Part shown: one piece after another, positions 34,877-46,889 of the stretch | Numbering within the stretch: the first letter of the stretch is position 1 | Layout of the letters: each line of letters begins with the position of its first letter | Assembly (NCBI RefSeq): GCF_051622035.1 | Contig: NC_135366.1 | Location: forward strand, 10,013,001-10,077,000 | DNA: 64,000 nucleotides | DNA from: Arctopsyche grandis | Lineage: Eukaryota; Arthropoda; Insecta; Trichoptera; Hydropsychidae | Direction: 5' to 3' | Notes under the pieces: model-generated | Told to the model about the DNA's origin: nothing | What the model saw: only the letters and a program-made list of their open reading frames with translations | Databases searched by the model: none | Translations under genes and position numbers: made by a program

Positions 34877-36605
34877 GGCTTCGCCCTCGGCGCCCCCCTG
34901 AGCCTTTGCCTTCTAGGGCTTCGCCCCTCCACGCCCCCATGAGCAATTGCCGTTTAGGGCTTCGCCCCCATGATCAGTTGCCTTTTAGGGCTTCGCCCCT
35001 CCGCGCCCCCATGATTAAATGCCGTCTAGGGCTTCGCTCCCCTTAGTTAATGCCTTTTAGGGCTTCGCCCCTCCACGTTCCCATGGTTAATTGCCGTCTA
35101 GGGCTTCGCCCGCCTTAGTAAAGCCTATTAGGGCTTCGCCCCTCCGCGCCCCCATGATTAAATGCCATCTAGGGCTTCGCCCCCATGATCAGTTGCCGAT
35201 AAGGGCTTCGCCCCTCCACGTCCCCATGGTTAATTGCCGTCTAGGGCTTCGCCACCATTATCAGTTGCCTTTTAGGGCTTCGCCCCTCCGCGCCCTCCAT
35301 TATTAAATGCCGTTTAGGGCTTCGCCCCCCTTAGCTAATGCCTTTTGGGGCTTCGCCCCTCCGCGCCCCCATGATTAAATGCCGTTTAGTGCTTCGCCTC
35401 CCTTAATTAATGCCTTTTGGGGCTTCGCCCCTCCGCGCCCCCATGATTAACTGCCGTTTAGGGCTTCGCCCCCCTTAGCAAATGCCTTTTGGGGCTTCGC
35501 CCCCCTTAGTAAATGCCTATCAGGGCTTCGCCTCTCCGCGCCCCCATGATTAAATGCCATCTGAGACTTCGCCCCCATGATCAGTTGCCGATAAGGGCTT
35601 CGCCCCTCCACGTCCCCATGATTAATTGCCGTCTAGGGCTTCGCCCCCATTATCAGTTGCCTTCTAGGGCTTCGCCCTCGGCGCCCCCCTGAGCCTTTGC
35701 CTTTTAGGGCTTCGCCCCTTCGCACCCCCATGATTTAATGCCGTCTAGGGCTTCGCCCCCCTTAGTTAATGCCTATTAGGGCTTCGTCCCTCCGCGCTTC
35801 CATGATTAAATGCCGTCTAGGGCTTCGCCCCCCTTAGTTAATGCCTTTTAGGGCTTCGCCCCTCCGCGCCCCCATGATTAAATGCCGTCTAGGGCTTCGC
35901 CCCAATGATCAGTTGCCGATTAGGGCTTCGCCTCATAAGGCTGCGCCCCCTTTGGGGCCCAATGAGGCTGCGCCCCCTTCGGGGCTCTATGGGACTGTGC
36001 CCCATGAGGCTGCGCCCCCTTTGGGGCCCCATGGGGCTACGCCCAATGAGGCTGCGCCCCCTTCGGGGCCCCATACAGCTAAGCTCTATAAGGCTGCGTC
36101 CCTAAGGCTGCGCTCCATAAGACAGCGCCCCATAAGGCTTCGCCCCATAAGGCGGCGCCCCATAAGGCAGCGCCCCATAAGGCTGCGCCCCATTAGACAG
36201 CGCCCCATAAGGCTACGCCCCATGAGGCTGCGCCCCCCCGGGCCCCCTTCGGGGCCCCACGGGGCTGCGCCCCTTGTTGCGCCCCTGGTGGGGCCCCATG
36301 AAACTACTCGCCTTGCGTGGTGAATCCATTGAATCGAAAAAAACAAATCGGCGCCCATGGATCGAAAAAAATAAAAATCGAATCACGTGTTCGATGACGT
36401 CACCGATCTACGGACGACGACGACGACGAAGGATACATATTTACATACATACAAAGTCTCTTTCCAAATTATAGATTAGAGAAGAAGATAAGAAAGATAT
36501 ATATAGATATACATCAAAGGTACATTTAGACAGTGAATGAAAGAATGAATGAATCTTGTTTAGAGTCAAATATGTAATATGTATGTATTGGAGAAGTAGA
36601 TATAC

Positions 36606-37214
36606 CTCCTCGGCTTGGATGAGCGTGATTTCGACTTCCCAAGGGACGGCGGTGTCGCTGTCGGAGACCACCACCTCGCACATGTCTGCGGTGAGGTTCC
36701 TCAGCTTGAGGGCTTTGGAGAGGGAGTCCCTGAGGGTGACTCCGTCCTTGAGCTGCACGCCCGTGCGCTGCTGGTTGGGCAGGTGGGCTCGCAGGAAGCA
36801 GCGACGACCCTTGGGGGCTGCGTGCGGCTGCAGGTTCAGCTGGTTCAGTTGGTTGAGCTGGTTGAGCTGGTTGAGCTGGTTGAGCTGGTCGTGCACCTCC
36901 TGCACCAGCCGGCGCTCGTGGGCCTCCAGAGCCACCAGTTTGGCGCGCAGCTCGCGGTGTTCGCACACGTACATGGAGGGCGGCTCCACGAACTCGGCGA
37001 ACCGGTCCCGCAGCGCCTCCAGGTTCTCGCGCGTCACCACGATGATGCTCTGGATGTTGCGCAACTCCTCGTACAGGTACCCCTCCCCGCCCATAGACAT
37101 CGTGTCACTCAGCCCCAGCATGCTGTCGTCCATCGAGTTGCCGTTGCCGTTGCCGTTGTCGTTGTCGTTGTCGTTGCGGTTTCCACCGCCATCCGCGGCA
37201 GCAGCGGCCGCCAT
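36606..37214 (-). pseudogene. Duplicate Raf exon 1 (BRS + Ras-binding domain), right copy, intact
   Basis: Same 203-codon exon as at 28772-29380 with the Glu-192 variant, intact ATG and donor. The following sequence on the minus strand is the element tail and GC-rich array, then the truncated CMTR2 of the middle unit, so no CRD exon follows before the middle exon 1. Any use would need splicing over about 20 kb to 16397. Confidence 0.85.
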
Positions 37215-37967
37215 CGCAGCGGCCACCACCACCACTACCTTCGCCCCTCACCCCTCTTCGCTCCTCGCCCCTCGCCCCTCGCCCCTCGCCCCTCACTCCA
37301 CTTTCGCCCCCCACTATCCCTTTCACTCACGCACTCGAGTCCTAGCAGCTCCGATCGCGGCCTAAGTCGCGCCCCTCGCAAGCAAACGACACTCCTCTTT
37401 CCCACATCGCAAACGTAGTACATATTATCGGTAAACGGATTGTTCCGCAAAAAGTCAGCTCGCACATATATATAGCACAGATATATATAGCACGACTTGT
37501 AATATCACCTATTTCCCTCATCGAACTTAATCTGTACAAATGACATCATCGTGTCCTCTTCTCGTACACGAAAGTTAGCCGTGGCCGAAATACTTCGTTC
37601 AGCTTACCCATAAAGGCGATTCGACTCGCTCCGGATACGCAATCACGAGTACACGGGAAATCCCAAGGAGCTACGCAACTACGCATCAAACGTCGAACAC
37701 AAAGGAAGACCTCGACCCCGTCGGAATCTTCCAGAACGTGATCTCACCAGCCCAGCTACGCGTTGCTCAAGCAACACCTTTATAAACCAGTGCATCGTCC
37801 CCAGATGCCAGTGAGCTTCAGGAACTCGACCTAGCTCGTTCCAGTGAATCCTTTACCTACTTCGCTGTACATACAAATACACCTGTATTAATCGAGTAAT
37901 AAAGATCCTCTTCAAAATTCAACTAAACTTCCATAGGCTGGGAAACGGTCCAAAACCTTCAACCCCC

Positions 37968-39087
37968 TGTGGCGGCTCGCTTATACGACATGGTCGAGTT
38001 TGGTTGCCTTCCTGCGAGTGGGAACCAACTCGGCTGGGTTCGGAGAGCTACTACTCACTCTGTCTTCAGCTGTCATATAATAAACACGTGCATTAACATG
38101 CCAGTCGTCTCATTCGTTCATCCTCCATACTGGTGACCCCCGACATCGAGCCACGCAGCCTCGATCAATTTCAACATGCCGCTCATCCCATGCCGCTCAT
38201 CCCATGCCGCTCATCCCTGCCTCGCCGAGTCAGGCGGGAGAAGCTACCCGCCGCGCCCCCATCGCCATCAACACGCGTCGCGGCCCGCGGGTGACAATAA
38301 ACGAGCAGACACGGCTACCTACCTACCTACCTACCTACCGACGTCCAGCCACAACGTCGACGACAGGTGCTTTTAAAAAATGGGGGAGCGAATGAGACGA
38401 CGATCTTGACAGCTGGATGTGGAGTCATGCGCGATCCACTACACATAGAACGGTCATCCAGCACCACAAGACATACACCACCTCAGCACCATCATCATCA
38501 TCATCATCATCATCAAGGCCCCGTCCGTCCCCACGAGCGTCGTCACGCCGAGACGGGCGGTAGCGCTACAACACCTCCACGAGCCACAACGACTCACAGT
38601 CCAGCTCGGAGTATCATCAACCACATCGATGCCCCTGCCGCCCCCGCCGCCCCACCAACCGACATCAGCCTCGGAAGAGCGGCGCCGCCGCAGCATCGCA
38701 TCGGCGCGACCATCGGACCACCCACCGTCCTGCTCGCGACGTCACCGCCCTCGAATCTACCGACCATTCAGGGCGGTACACCTATGTACACAGCGGATGA
38801 CCCACGTCAACAATTTTTTTTCTCCCCACGTAATAATTTTTTCTCTTTGTGTAACAATAATTTTTTTCTTTTGTAAAATTTGTTTCTTTGTAATTTTGGT
38901 ATCGCTGATGCTGGGGGGGGAGTGATGTGGCGGCTCGCTTATACGACATGGTCGAGTTTGGTTGCCTTCCTGCGAGTGGGAACCAACTCGGCTGGGTTCG
39001 GAGAGCTACTACTCACTCTGTCTTCAGCTGTCATATAATAAACACGTGCATTAACATGCCAGTCGTCTCATTCGTTCATCCTCCATA
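37968..39087 (+). mobile_element. Miniature LTR element (TRIM), duplicated copy
   Basis: Copy of the element at 30134-31253, carried along by the second duplication (offset 7834), with LTRs at 37968-38129 and 38926-39087 and the same CCCC flanks. It is not an independent insertion. Confidence 0.85.
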
Positions 39088-39729
39088 CCCCTATACACAG
39101 GTCACTAAAATCTCGATCGGGGAACATCTGGCACTCGAGTTCTCGTTAGTACCACTATCCCTTTCACATGGGTGGCTTTCAGTGGTGGCTCGTGAGAATT
39201 CAAAGAGGGGGGGGGGGCTGCAGACATTAATCGGGCTGTAGTAGCTCATTGACCATACCGGTGATCAAATGCAGACAAAAATAGCATGAATATGTACTAT
39301 ACTGGGAGGTCTGCAGCCCTACAGTCCATATGGACGGCAAAAATAGCATGCGTTTGTACTCGGTCTCCGTCACGATTTTCCTCCCGTATTAATGTGCGCG
39401 CGCAGAATACGGGAGGAAAAACCTGTTCCTCTTGTTCCTGTTGTATCCTGCTCGCGCAAATTAAGTGAGTATGTACCGTTTTTTTTATTTTTGCCTTCCG
39501 ATATTTGCATTTTCGGGCATTTCACATTCGGGCCCGTGAGGTAGACCCCAATATTTCACATGGGTGGCTTTCAGTGGCGGCTCGTGAGAATTCAAAGAGG
39601 AGGGGGGGCTGTAGTAGCTCATATTGACCATACCGGTGATCAAATGCAGACAAAAATAGCATGAATGGGTTTGATGCAAGCGTTGGGTTTGATACAATTA
39701 TTAAAATGGTAATTATTAAAATTGAGTTG

Positions 39730-39805
39730 GATCTTTCTGACGAGTTTAATAAGGCAAGATTCGATAAGTTCCGAATCTTGCCTTATTAAACTCGCCAGAA
39801 AGATA
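39730..39805. repeat. 76-nt hairpin (right copy)
   Basis: Same as 31896-31971, including the changed last base of the right arm. Confidence 0.65.
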
Positions 39806-41518
39806 TGATCAAAGATATGTGCACACAGGCCACTAGTAATATATATAAAAACGGACGCAATTTGTGTGTGGGTATGTAGCGGACGTGTGGACAAGTATGG
39901 AGATTTCAAAAACAACAATTTTTAGAATGCCAAGAAAATAAGTAATGCATAGGGATTTGGCGTGACGACCGATCGCGCTGAGGGGACGCGGGGAAGTGGG
40001 GACCTGAGCGGCTGACATGTGCTCCTGATATTGAGCGCCAGAGTTGGAACGGGTGGCGTCAGATGCGCTGGAGCGTACACACATACACACATCCACGAAG
40101 ACACACATACACACATCCACGAAGACACACATTCATTCATCATTTCGACGCGGGCTAACGGTGAGCGTTTAATGAGCCCGCGTCGAAATGAGCGCTCGAC
40201 TTTTTACTATTAATTACCTTACACTATATTTATATATAACTTTATTTTAATTCGTGTATCAATTCCTTTCCGAAGCCACACATTGAAATCAACGGGCACA
40301 ACACTAGTTAAATATGTTTTGTGTTTTATAATATTTAAAAATATTGGTGGCCTGTAATAAGTTTATTTTGCCTTTCCCAGATTCTGGATATATCGAATTA
40401 AAAGTAGTAATAACAATTTGTGAATTAAGTCCAACTGAAATAGTGTTTATGGAGCTGAAAATTGGACTTCCGACACTTTCAAATATAACCAAATATGAAA
40501 ACTAAGAAATTCAATTTTTTGGCTCCCGAAAATTGTAGGGTATTACGGAATCGTGAGCTGTTTGACTAAAATAAATATATTCATAAACTGGCTCCTTTTT
40601 AGGTCTGTTCGCCTCCTCAATATGCTGATTTATTATTAAGATCTCTTTAATGCTAGCTATGATGAGGTGGTTGAACGGATCAAAAGAAGTTCTCAACAAA
40701 TAATGAAGCTTTGGATATAATTTATTAAAAAAAAAATTCAACATACATAGTTCGTAAACCTCACATATAATATATGTATATATTTTTTTACTAATATTGT
40801 AGATACTTATAAATAATTTAACAAATATTTTTATTAAAAAAATATACAGACTTAGGATAAATTAATACAATATACATTATTACAAATTCGTTTAATTTAA
40901 AATCAATTTTTAGAAATTGTTTTAACGTTATTTCTGTATCAGAAAAAATAGTCTATATCTGTCTAACGTTGTTTTTGCATAACTCTCCCACATTTACATT
41001 ATCATGTAAAAGTCAATGAATATATGTATGTTTGTATTTATTCGAGACATATTTGTTGTAAAATAATTAAATCTTATTGAATATATGAGGAATATAGCAT
41101 TAAAAACAGAAAATTTCATATTGATATTATCATAAATTAGATTAATATTTATTCTAAACTAAAATTATGAAATGAATAGTTTATGCAATTTATTTACATA
41201 TATGCATGTATGTTTTCAAATGATAAAAGTTTTATCACTACAAAATTTTAAATTGGATAAAATAATTAAGGCCAAAAGATTAAGTAGGCTATATTTAAAA
41301 ATTAAACCTTTTTTATGACACGATATTTTAGCAAATGCAACAAAAATTATTAGTGCTTTTTAAGCGGATAACCTTTTGAAAAATCTTACAAAAATAGTTA
41401 CATTCATTATAATACTCGTCCCTAGTAAAATGTGAGATCATAATAATTTTAATGCAATTTATTACAAAAATACATATGTATACCTCAAATCATTTATGCT
41501 TAATACACAAATCAATAG

Positions 41519-43934
41519 CTATTCAATAAATGAACGCTCACACATTTTGTTGATTTTTAAATTGACTTTTGTTAAAAGCAATTGATTGTTATAATCGTAA
41601 ATATTTGAAAAGTAATAATCACTCAGTAACAGTTTCAATGGAACAATTCCCAAAATAGCATGGAACTTTCCATAATGCATTTCAGGTGACATGTACTTGG
41701 ATATTTTTAAACATAAATCATTCAACATGCTAACTACCTCTGTTTTACTTTTTAAATAAATAAGCTCAATATTAAAATCCTTGGTAAAAATAATTTTATC
41801 AAAAGCATATACTCCAAGCAAATACAAAACTCCGACACTAAACAGAGTCAAAGTGCTGTAGTTTTTTAATACCAGAGTGTCACCAATATCCATTGAAATG
41901 ATTGTATCTCTTAAAGCGTTTACAGATGATTTTTCCCATTTATCAAAGTTTGATTCCTTGCAATATTCTCCAAATTCAATTAAATGCCCTTTGTTAATCT
42001 TTTTGAGAGTAGTGGGGGCACAATTTTTCTGCACATCATCATACATTTCAGTGTACATTTTGAATATTTGAACGGATACAAACCTTGAATTTTTTACATT
42101 TTCTATTGGTGCACCATAAATAATAGTACACGGTTTTTTTTCTAAACAATTACAATCTATAAAGAGCGGTAAGTCAGTTAATAACTCTCCAATTTTAAAT
42201 GTGTCGTCTCGATATTTTAGAAGTTTTCTTTCAGTCAATGTCTCATATGAATTTACTCTTTCTTCAAATGTACCCATTTTACTACCATATCTACCCTCTG
42301 AAGAGTGATACTGTACAATTTTATTTGTATCAACATATAAATGATCTTTGCAAATCTTTTTCTCCTCGGTAATTGGAGATAAATGAGCTTGTTTCATGAA
42401 TGTGTGCATCACAAACCTTTGCAATTTATGTAAATGCTTAAAAATTTTATATTGTGAACGCGAATCTTCAAATATTTTTATATTGTTGTCGATAGCTTCA
42501 CATTGAAAGGAATAAAAAATAGATGAAGCTTTTAATAAATCTTCTAAAAATATTTTCGGAATTTTATCTTGGGGAAACATAGATTTGGAGAGAAAATCAT
42601 TATCGCCATAATGTTCCTTAAATTTATCAAAGAATGGTTCAATACTATTAATACCGTGATACTTTAAACAGATAATGTATATTTCTGAGTTTCCCGGTTT
42701 TGAACTCACCGGCTTAAAAAGATTGACTGTATTGAAACAATTAACCAATAAATATATCAAATTAATGGAGGTGTGCTCGTACAATGTAAACATTTTCAAA
42801 ACGAATGAACCACCTAAAAATCAAAAAGAAATATGGAATTAACATGAAAACATTACGAATTCAATAAAGGCCAAGAATGATGAAACATACCTTCGCATAA
42901 TACTTGTAAAGCAGTGATTACTTCACAAAAATGTAAAGAAGCAACAGTAGATTCTTGTTCATCAGGTTTGCAAGAACAATCAATGGATCCATCAGCTGTC
43001 ACCAAATGTACCTTAAAAATTTGAATCCAATTGTTATAAATTTTCAAAGTTATTGTTAAGAACAATTATCATCGACTAATTTGCATTCTTTATTCATATT
43101 TGTATAAAATAATTTGTTATATTATAATGAATATTTAGTTCTAACAAGCTGCATTTTACAAATAATAAAAAAAATCCCTATAAAAATCATTGGTTTCAAG
43201 TTAACACACATCACCCATTTCTCGAGCATTATTAATGATATTTTGAGAATTGTTCCAGTTCATCAGATCTCCAGAATAGTTTGCTCCAAAATCCCAATAC
43301 CCTAAAGTATTTTTAATGAATCGATCATCACAAATCATGTAAGACGTTGAATTTCCTTCATAATATGGATTTAAAGTAGAAGCTCTCCAGTTCCACTAGT
43401 AGAAAAATAAATAAACAGTGTATAAAATGTAAGTAAATAAAATATGATTTATCTATTAGAAACTATTTCCAATATTTTATCAAAAAACTTCAAACATAAA
43501 GTGACAAAAAATACCTTGAGATCTGGATGATTTGATTTTATAAAATGATTCAAAGATGTTATGGCTGCACCCGGAGCTTCGCACAAATGCAAACTGTTGA
43601 AAGACTTAGCTCTTTTGGCTTTTTCTGGAATTGTATTGTAATTATATGTACACTCATAAAATTTGGTCCAAGCAACTGTGAACAGTTCTGGTCGTATTGA
43701 TGACTTTATCATCTTGATTATCTCTTTTGCAAGATTAGTTTTGTAAGTATGTTGTTGCCATTGACTAAGATCATAGTTATTCAACTGCCGCTTCTGAGCA
43801 TTTAAACATTCTTTCCAAATACAAAATCTTTCTTCTTGCCATGGTTCTGATGCAAATATATCACTCGAGTCGGGGAGCTTGAACTCTTTGGTAGCTGATA
43901 AAGTACATTTTTTTGAAAATACATTGTCAGCCAT
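41519..43934 (-). CDS. CMTR2: Cap-specific mRNA (nucleoside-2'-O-)-methyltransferase 2 (CMTR2/adrift), complete coding region
   Basis: CMTR2 methylates the ribose of the second transcribed nucleotide of capped mRNA (cap 2) using S-adenosylmethionine. Coding exons (minus): 43934-43515, 43395-43210, 43011-42891, 42813-41519, about 673 aa. Phases agree; the 43210 donor (GAT/GTGTGT) is non-optimal but gives an ungapped fit to the human protein. An FtsJ/RrmJ-type domain is shown by [17 protein letters not shown] (SAM site), [19 protein letters not shown] (catalytic Asp) and [10 protein letters not shown] (catalytic Lys). The last exon holds the C-terminal, family-typical domain. I chose ATG 43934; the frame extends upstream only through a non-ATG codon, and a TTCATAG acceptor-like site near 43959 suggests a 5' UTR intron. 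This is the only complete copy; 3' fragments lie at 33685 and 15773. Confidence 0.93.
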
Positions 43935-43988
43935 AGAATCCAAATGGTGAATTAACCTATGAATACAAAATAGCTGTTGTTTAGTCAC

Positions 43989-44901
43989 TTTTCAATCTAA
44001 ATAAGACCAACGAATAACAGAAACGTGCTTACATTTTGTTGCCGTTTTCAGTTCTAATGTAACGAATCGAATTGAGCGACGTCCATATTAATAATACAAA
44101 ATGAAATTTGAAAACATCAATTAAATTGCAATAGTAGTTTTAAAACACTATATTTTAAAAGGTGCACAATATGTAAAATTTAAACAATGATGGTAACAAT
44201 AACAAATATCATAAATAAAGTTGTTTTTCAACATTAATAAATTAAATTTAAAACCCAAAACATAGGTATTCCGTATGTACAATGTTTTCACACAATGACA
44301 TACGAAGCGTTTCAACTTAAAATTAATGGATTTAAGTTATCTTTATTGCAGATTACCTATTGAATCATTCATAAATTAATAACTTAATCCTACAACGATA
44401 AAAAAATAATATAAAATGTTTTTATTTGTATCCTTATACTTGATAAAAATTTTAAAAAGAAAATCGATCTATGAATAGTTAAAATATATATAAAAACAAA
44501 ATATCAATCAAAAGAGTGAGGCAAAAACTCCTTTAAAAATGCGGGACACTGACAAGTATCAAGTGACAGCCGCTTTTTGCTGTTTAAACACCATTTTTCA
44601 CGGCCTATACTTTAATTTGTGTGGAACAAAAAACTTCAAAAATGAATTTCTAGAATCATTATATTCTATAACAATTCTAAATGCTTATAACTTATAGATA
44701 TTTAGAAACTTGTTTCTAACTGAAATTTCTATAAATATATTGTAACAACACATCTCATGTGTAATCAACCCTGACGAGAGGAGGGTACCAGCCGATGCTA
44801 ATATCCAGGGCCTGGCTCGTGGCGAATAAAATATTCGGAATATGGCGACTTTTCATGCAAAAAACTATTAATTCTTAAATCCGAAAAAAAAACAACTGGT
44901 A
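43989..44901. other. Intergenic stretch upstream of CMTR2
   Basis: AT-rich DNA without a convincing exon. It should hold the CMTR2 promoter and any 5' UTR exon. A GC-richer patch at 44765-44825 (CCCTGACGAGAGGAGGGTACC) stands out but I cannot assign it. Confidence 0.4.
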
Positions 44902-45197
44902 CTAATTGGAAATATATGTAAATAAAATTGTTTTACGTATATTTTGCAAATCCAGGTTCGTAGTTACAACAGGGACCGGATTTGTTCTTGGCAGCTCTAT
45001 GTGTAATAGAGAAATAAATACTTCATCATCAGTTATAATTTTTCGGTATCCACTGCTGGATAAAAACTTTTCCATTCGTCCCCATTCTGAACAATATTCG
45101 TCTACTCGTTTCAATTATGGCCTTCTTTGTACCCTTTTACAATATCTAAAATATTATTCAGGCAATTCTTTAATTCTCTTGTCCATTTATCATTCAT
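44902..45197 (-). pseudogene. Small protein ORF broken by a one-base frame shift (unrecognised)
   Basis: On the minus strand ATG 45197 opens MNDKWTRELKNCLNNILD and ends at a TGA after 28 codons. One base out of register, a 69-codon frame then continues to TAG at 44902 with strongly protein-like text (RVDEYCSEWGRMEKFLSS, DDEVFISLLHIELPR). Together they look like one protein of about 98 aa disrupted by a single-base indel. It could be a young pseudogene, a sequencing error in a small real gene, or a gene with an intron I failed to find. Predicted mainly helical; no family recognised. Confidence 0.35.
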
Positions 45198-45238
45198 TTT
45201 TCTAGCCACGTGATTCTTTTATTTTTATTCAATCCAAT

Positions 45239-45372
45239 GGCTACGTCCACACTACCGATATCTACACCCAATATTCTCAAATTTTTCATATCCAGTTCCC
45301 ATATTGCAACCTGTGGTTGCTATTTAGAAACTGGTTATGGAAAAATTCGCAAATAGTAGTGTGGACATAGTC
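45239..45372. mobile_element. Small MITE with GGCTACGTCCACACTAC ends
   Basis: The left end (GGCTACGTCCACACTACC) and right end (GTAGTGTGGACATAGTC) are inverted repeats of about 18 bp with few mismatches around a 134-bp element. No clear target duplication was resolved. It ends four bases before the start codon of the small ORF at 45376. Confidence 0.5.
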
Positions 45373-45375
45373 AAT

Positions 45376-45636
45376 ATGTTAGTTACTTTAATTACGTCTC
45401 TCGTGGCAGTGTTTCGTTTTCTGTTTTTCTACGAAATGTAAAACATGCCATGTACCATACTTTTCTCAGTGCATTAAACTTTATGCAGAGTTTTGGTATT
45501 GAATGCTCAATGTGCACCCATTGATTATTATTTAGAACACATTGGTAGAAAGCTTGTAAAGGATGACATGGTCGCTATTTTAGACCAAGTGTCAGATCGA
45601 CAGCGTGCGTTTGTTGATTTTGAGAGGTATCAGTAA
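45376..45636 (+). CDS. Candidate two-exon small membrane protein upstream of IMP3 (unrecognised)
   Basis: ATG 45376 begins a hydrophobic frame (MLVTLITSLVAVFRFLFFYE). It stays open if a 51-bp intron is removed (donor AAAT/GTAAAA at 45438, acceptor TTATGCAG at 45488), then runs 48 codons through protein-like text (PIDYYLEHIGRKLV, LDQVSDRQRAF) to TAA at 45636. Total 69 aa: one N-terminal membrane segment plus a charged C-terminal tail. The second exon looks genuinely coding; the first could instead belong to upstream sequence, since a MITE ends just before the ATG. It lies 289 bp upstream of IMP3 on the same strand. I do not recognise the family. Confidence 0.35.
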
Positions 45637-45925
45637 CATTATAGTGTAAGTTTTATTTTTAGCTGAATAGAAGTCTCATCACAAAATTCCTTTTTATATT
45701 TATTTCACATTTAACATATATTCATGTACGCTGTTATAATCTTTCGATTAATTAAATAGACTGGTTATTGTCATCAGCAATCATAACCTCAAAAATTCAA
45801 TTATATTCGTCAATAAAGACTATTTTGTGATTGTGACCGGTTAAAATATATTTGTATATTTTTTATATTGATATACAATTTATCGAATATTTCAGTTACA
45901 TTATTTAAACTGTTCCACATTCAAA

Positions 45926-46729
45926 ATGGTTCGTAAGTTGCGCCATCATGAACAGAAACTCCTTAAGAAGGTTGACTTTATCTCTTGGTCTGTTGACAAC
46001 AACTTACATGAAGTAAAAATGTTAAAAAAGTTTCACATTAAACGCAGGGAAGATTACACCAAGTATGTTTTAAATAAAATACGTAACGTTTTTTCATTTT
46101 GTCAATGTAATTTAATATAGATTTTGTATTTACAATAACATTAATTGCCGTTTTTAGATACAACAAATTATCTAGAGAGGTACGTGACTTGGCAAGAAAA
46201 ATTAAAGAAATTGACCCAAAGCATCCATTTCGGACAGAGAGCAGTGCACAACTGTTAGAAAAGTTGTATGTAATGGGTCTCATAACAACCAGATGGGACT
46301 TGAGTTTAGCTGATGAAGTTAATGCAACTTCCTTTTGTCGACGAAGATTGCCTGTAATTATGTTTAAAAGTGTGTATGATCATATTTTATGTAGTTATTT
46401 CCACTTTAGCTGTTATTAAAATTATTATTTTTTTTACATATTCTATTACAGATAAAATGGCTGAATCACTAAAAACTGCTACCAAATTGATAGAGCAAGG
46501 GCATGTAAGAGTTGGCCCAGAATTAATAAAGGATCCGGCTTTTCTTGTGAGCAGATCTTTAGAAGATTTTGTAACGTGGGTTGACAATTCAGCTATTAGA
46601 AAACACATTTTGGAATACAATAATATAGTTAGTATTATACATATTTGTTACAACTTTTATCTTTTCCGTTACAAAATATTTTAATCGTTTTATTTCTCTT
46701 TTCAGCGTGACGACTTTGATATTATGTGA
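45926..46729 (+). CDS. IMP3: U3 small nucleolar ribonucleoprotein IMP3
   Basis: IMP3 binds U3 snoRNA in the SSU processome together with IMP4 and MPP10 and promotes U3-pre-rRNA pairing needed for 18S rRNA processing in the nucleolus. Exons 45926-46062, 46158-46369, 46452-46627 and 46706-46729 join in consistent phase to 182 aa (human 184). The start [18 protein letters not shown], the middle [12 protein letters not shown], the S4-type RNA-binding part [10 protein letters not shown] and [18 protein letters not shown], and the C-terminal RDDFD are diagnostic. The last exon encodes only seven residues. The 3' end faces ADCK1 tail to tail, with a LINE remnant between them. Confidence 0.95.
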
Positions 46730-46889
46730 ATTCCTATATTTATTTATAACTGAATGTATACATAAACGTTTATTTAATTGAAGTGTATTATATTTTTTTT
46801 TCAAATGTTAAAAATCGAATGTAATGTAAAAACATTACAATAAATTAAAATTAATAAAAAACTATACAATAATATAATTTTTTTTGTAC

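Larger units (their letters stand above)
34877..42710. repeat. Second tandem duplication, right unit
   Basis: Starts with GGCTTCGCCC of the minisatellite and runs to the intact CMTR2 exon, where GGCTT (42711-42715) continues as GGCTTAAAAAG. The 5-bp GGCTT is shared by both parental sites, so the breakpoint carries microhomology. The unit is 938 bp shorter than the left one because of 649- and 289-bp losses in the GC-rich arrays. Confidence 0.9.

Noticed and set aside
43988-43988. GTG start for CMTR2 at 43988
   Set aside because: It is not a normal eukaryotic start and lies upstream of an acceptor-like site; ATG 43934 is preferred.
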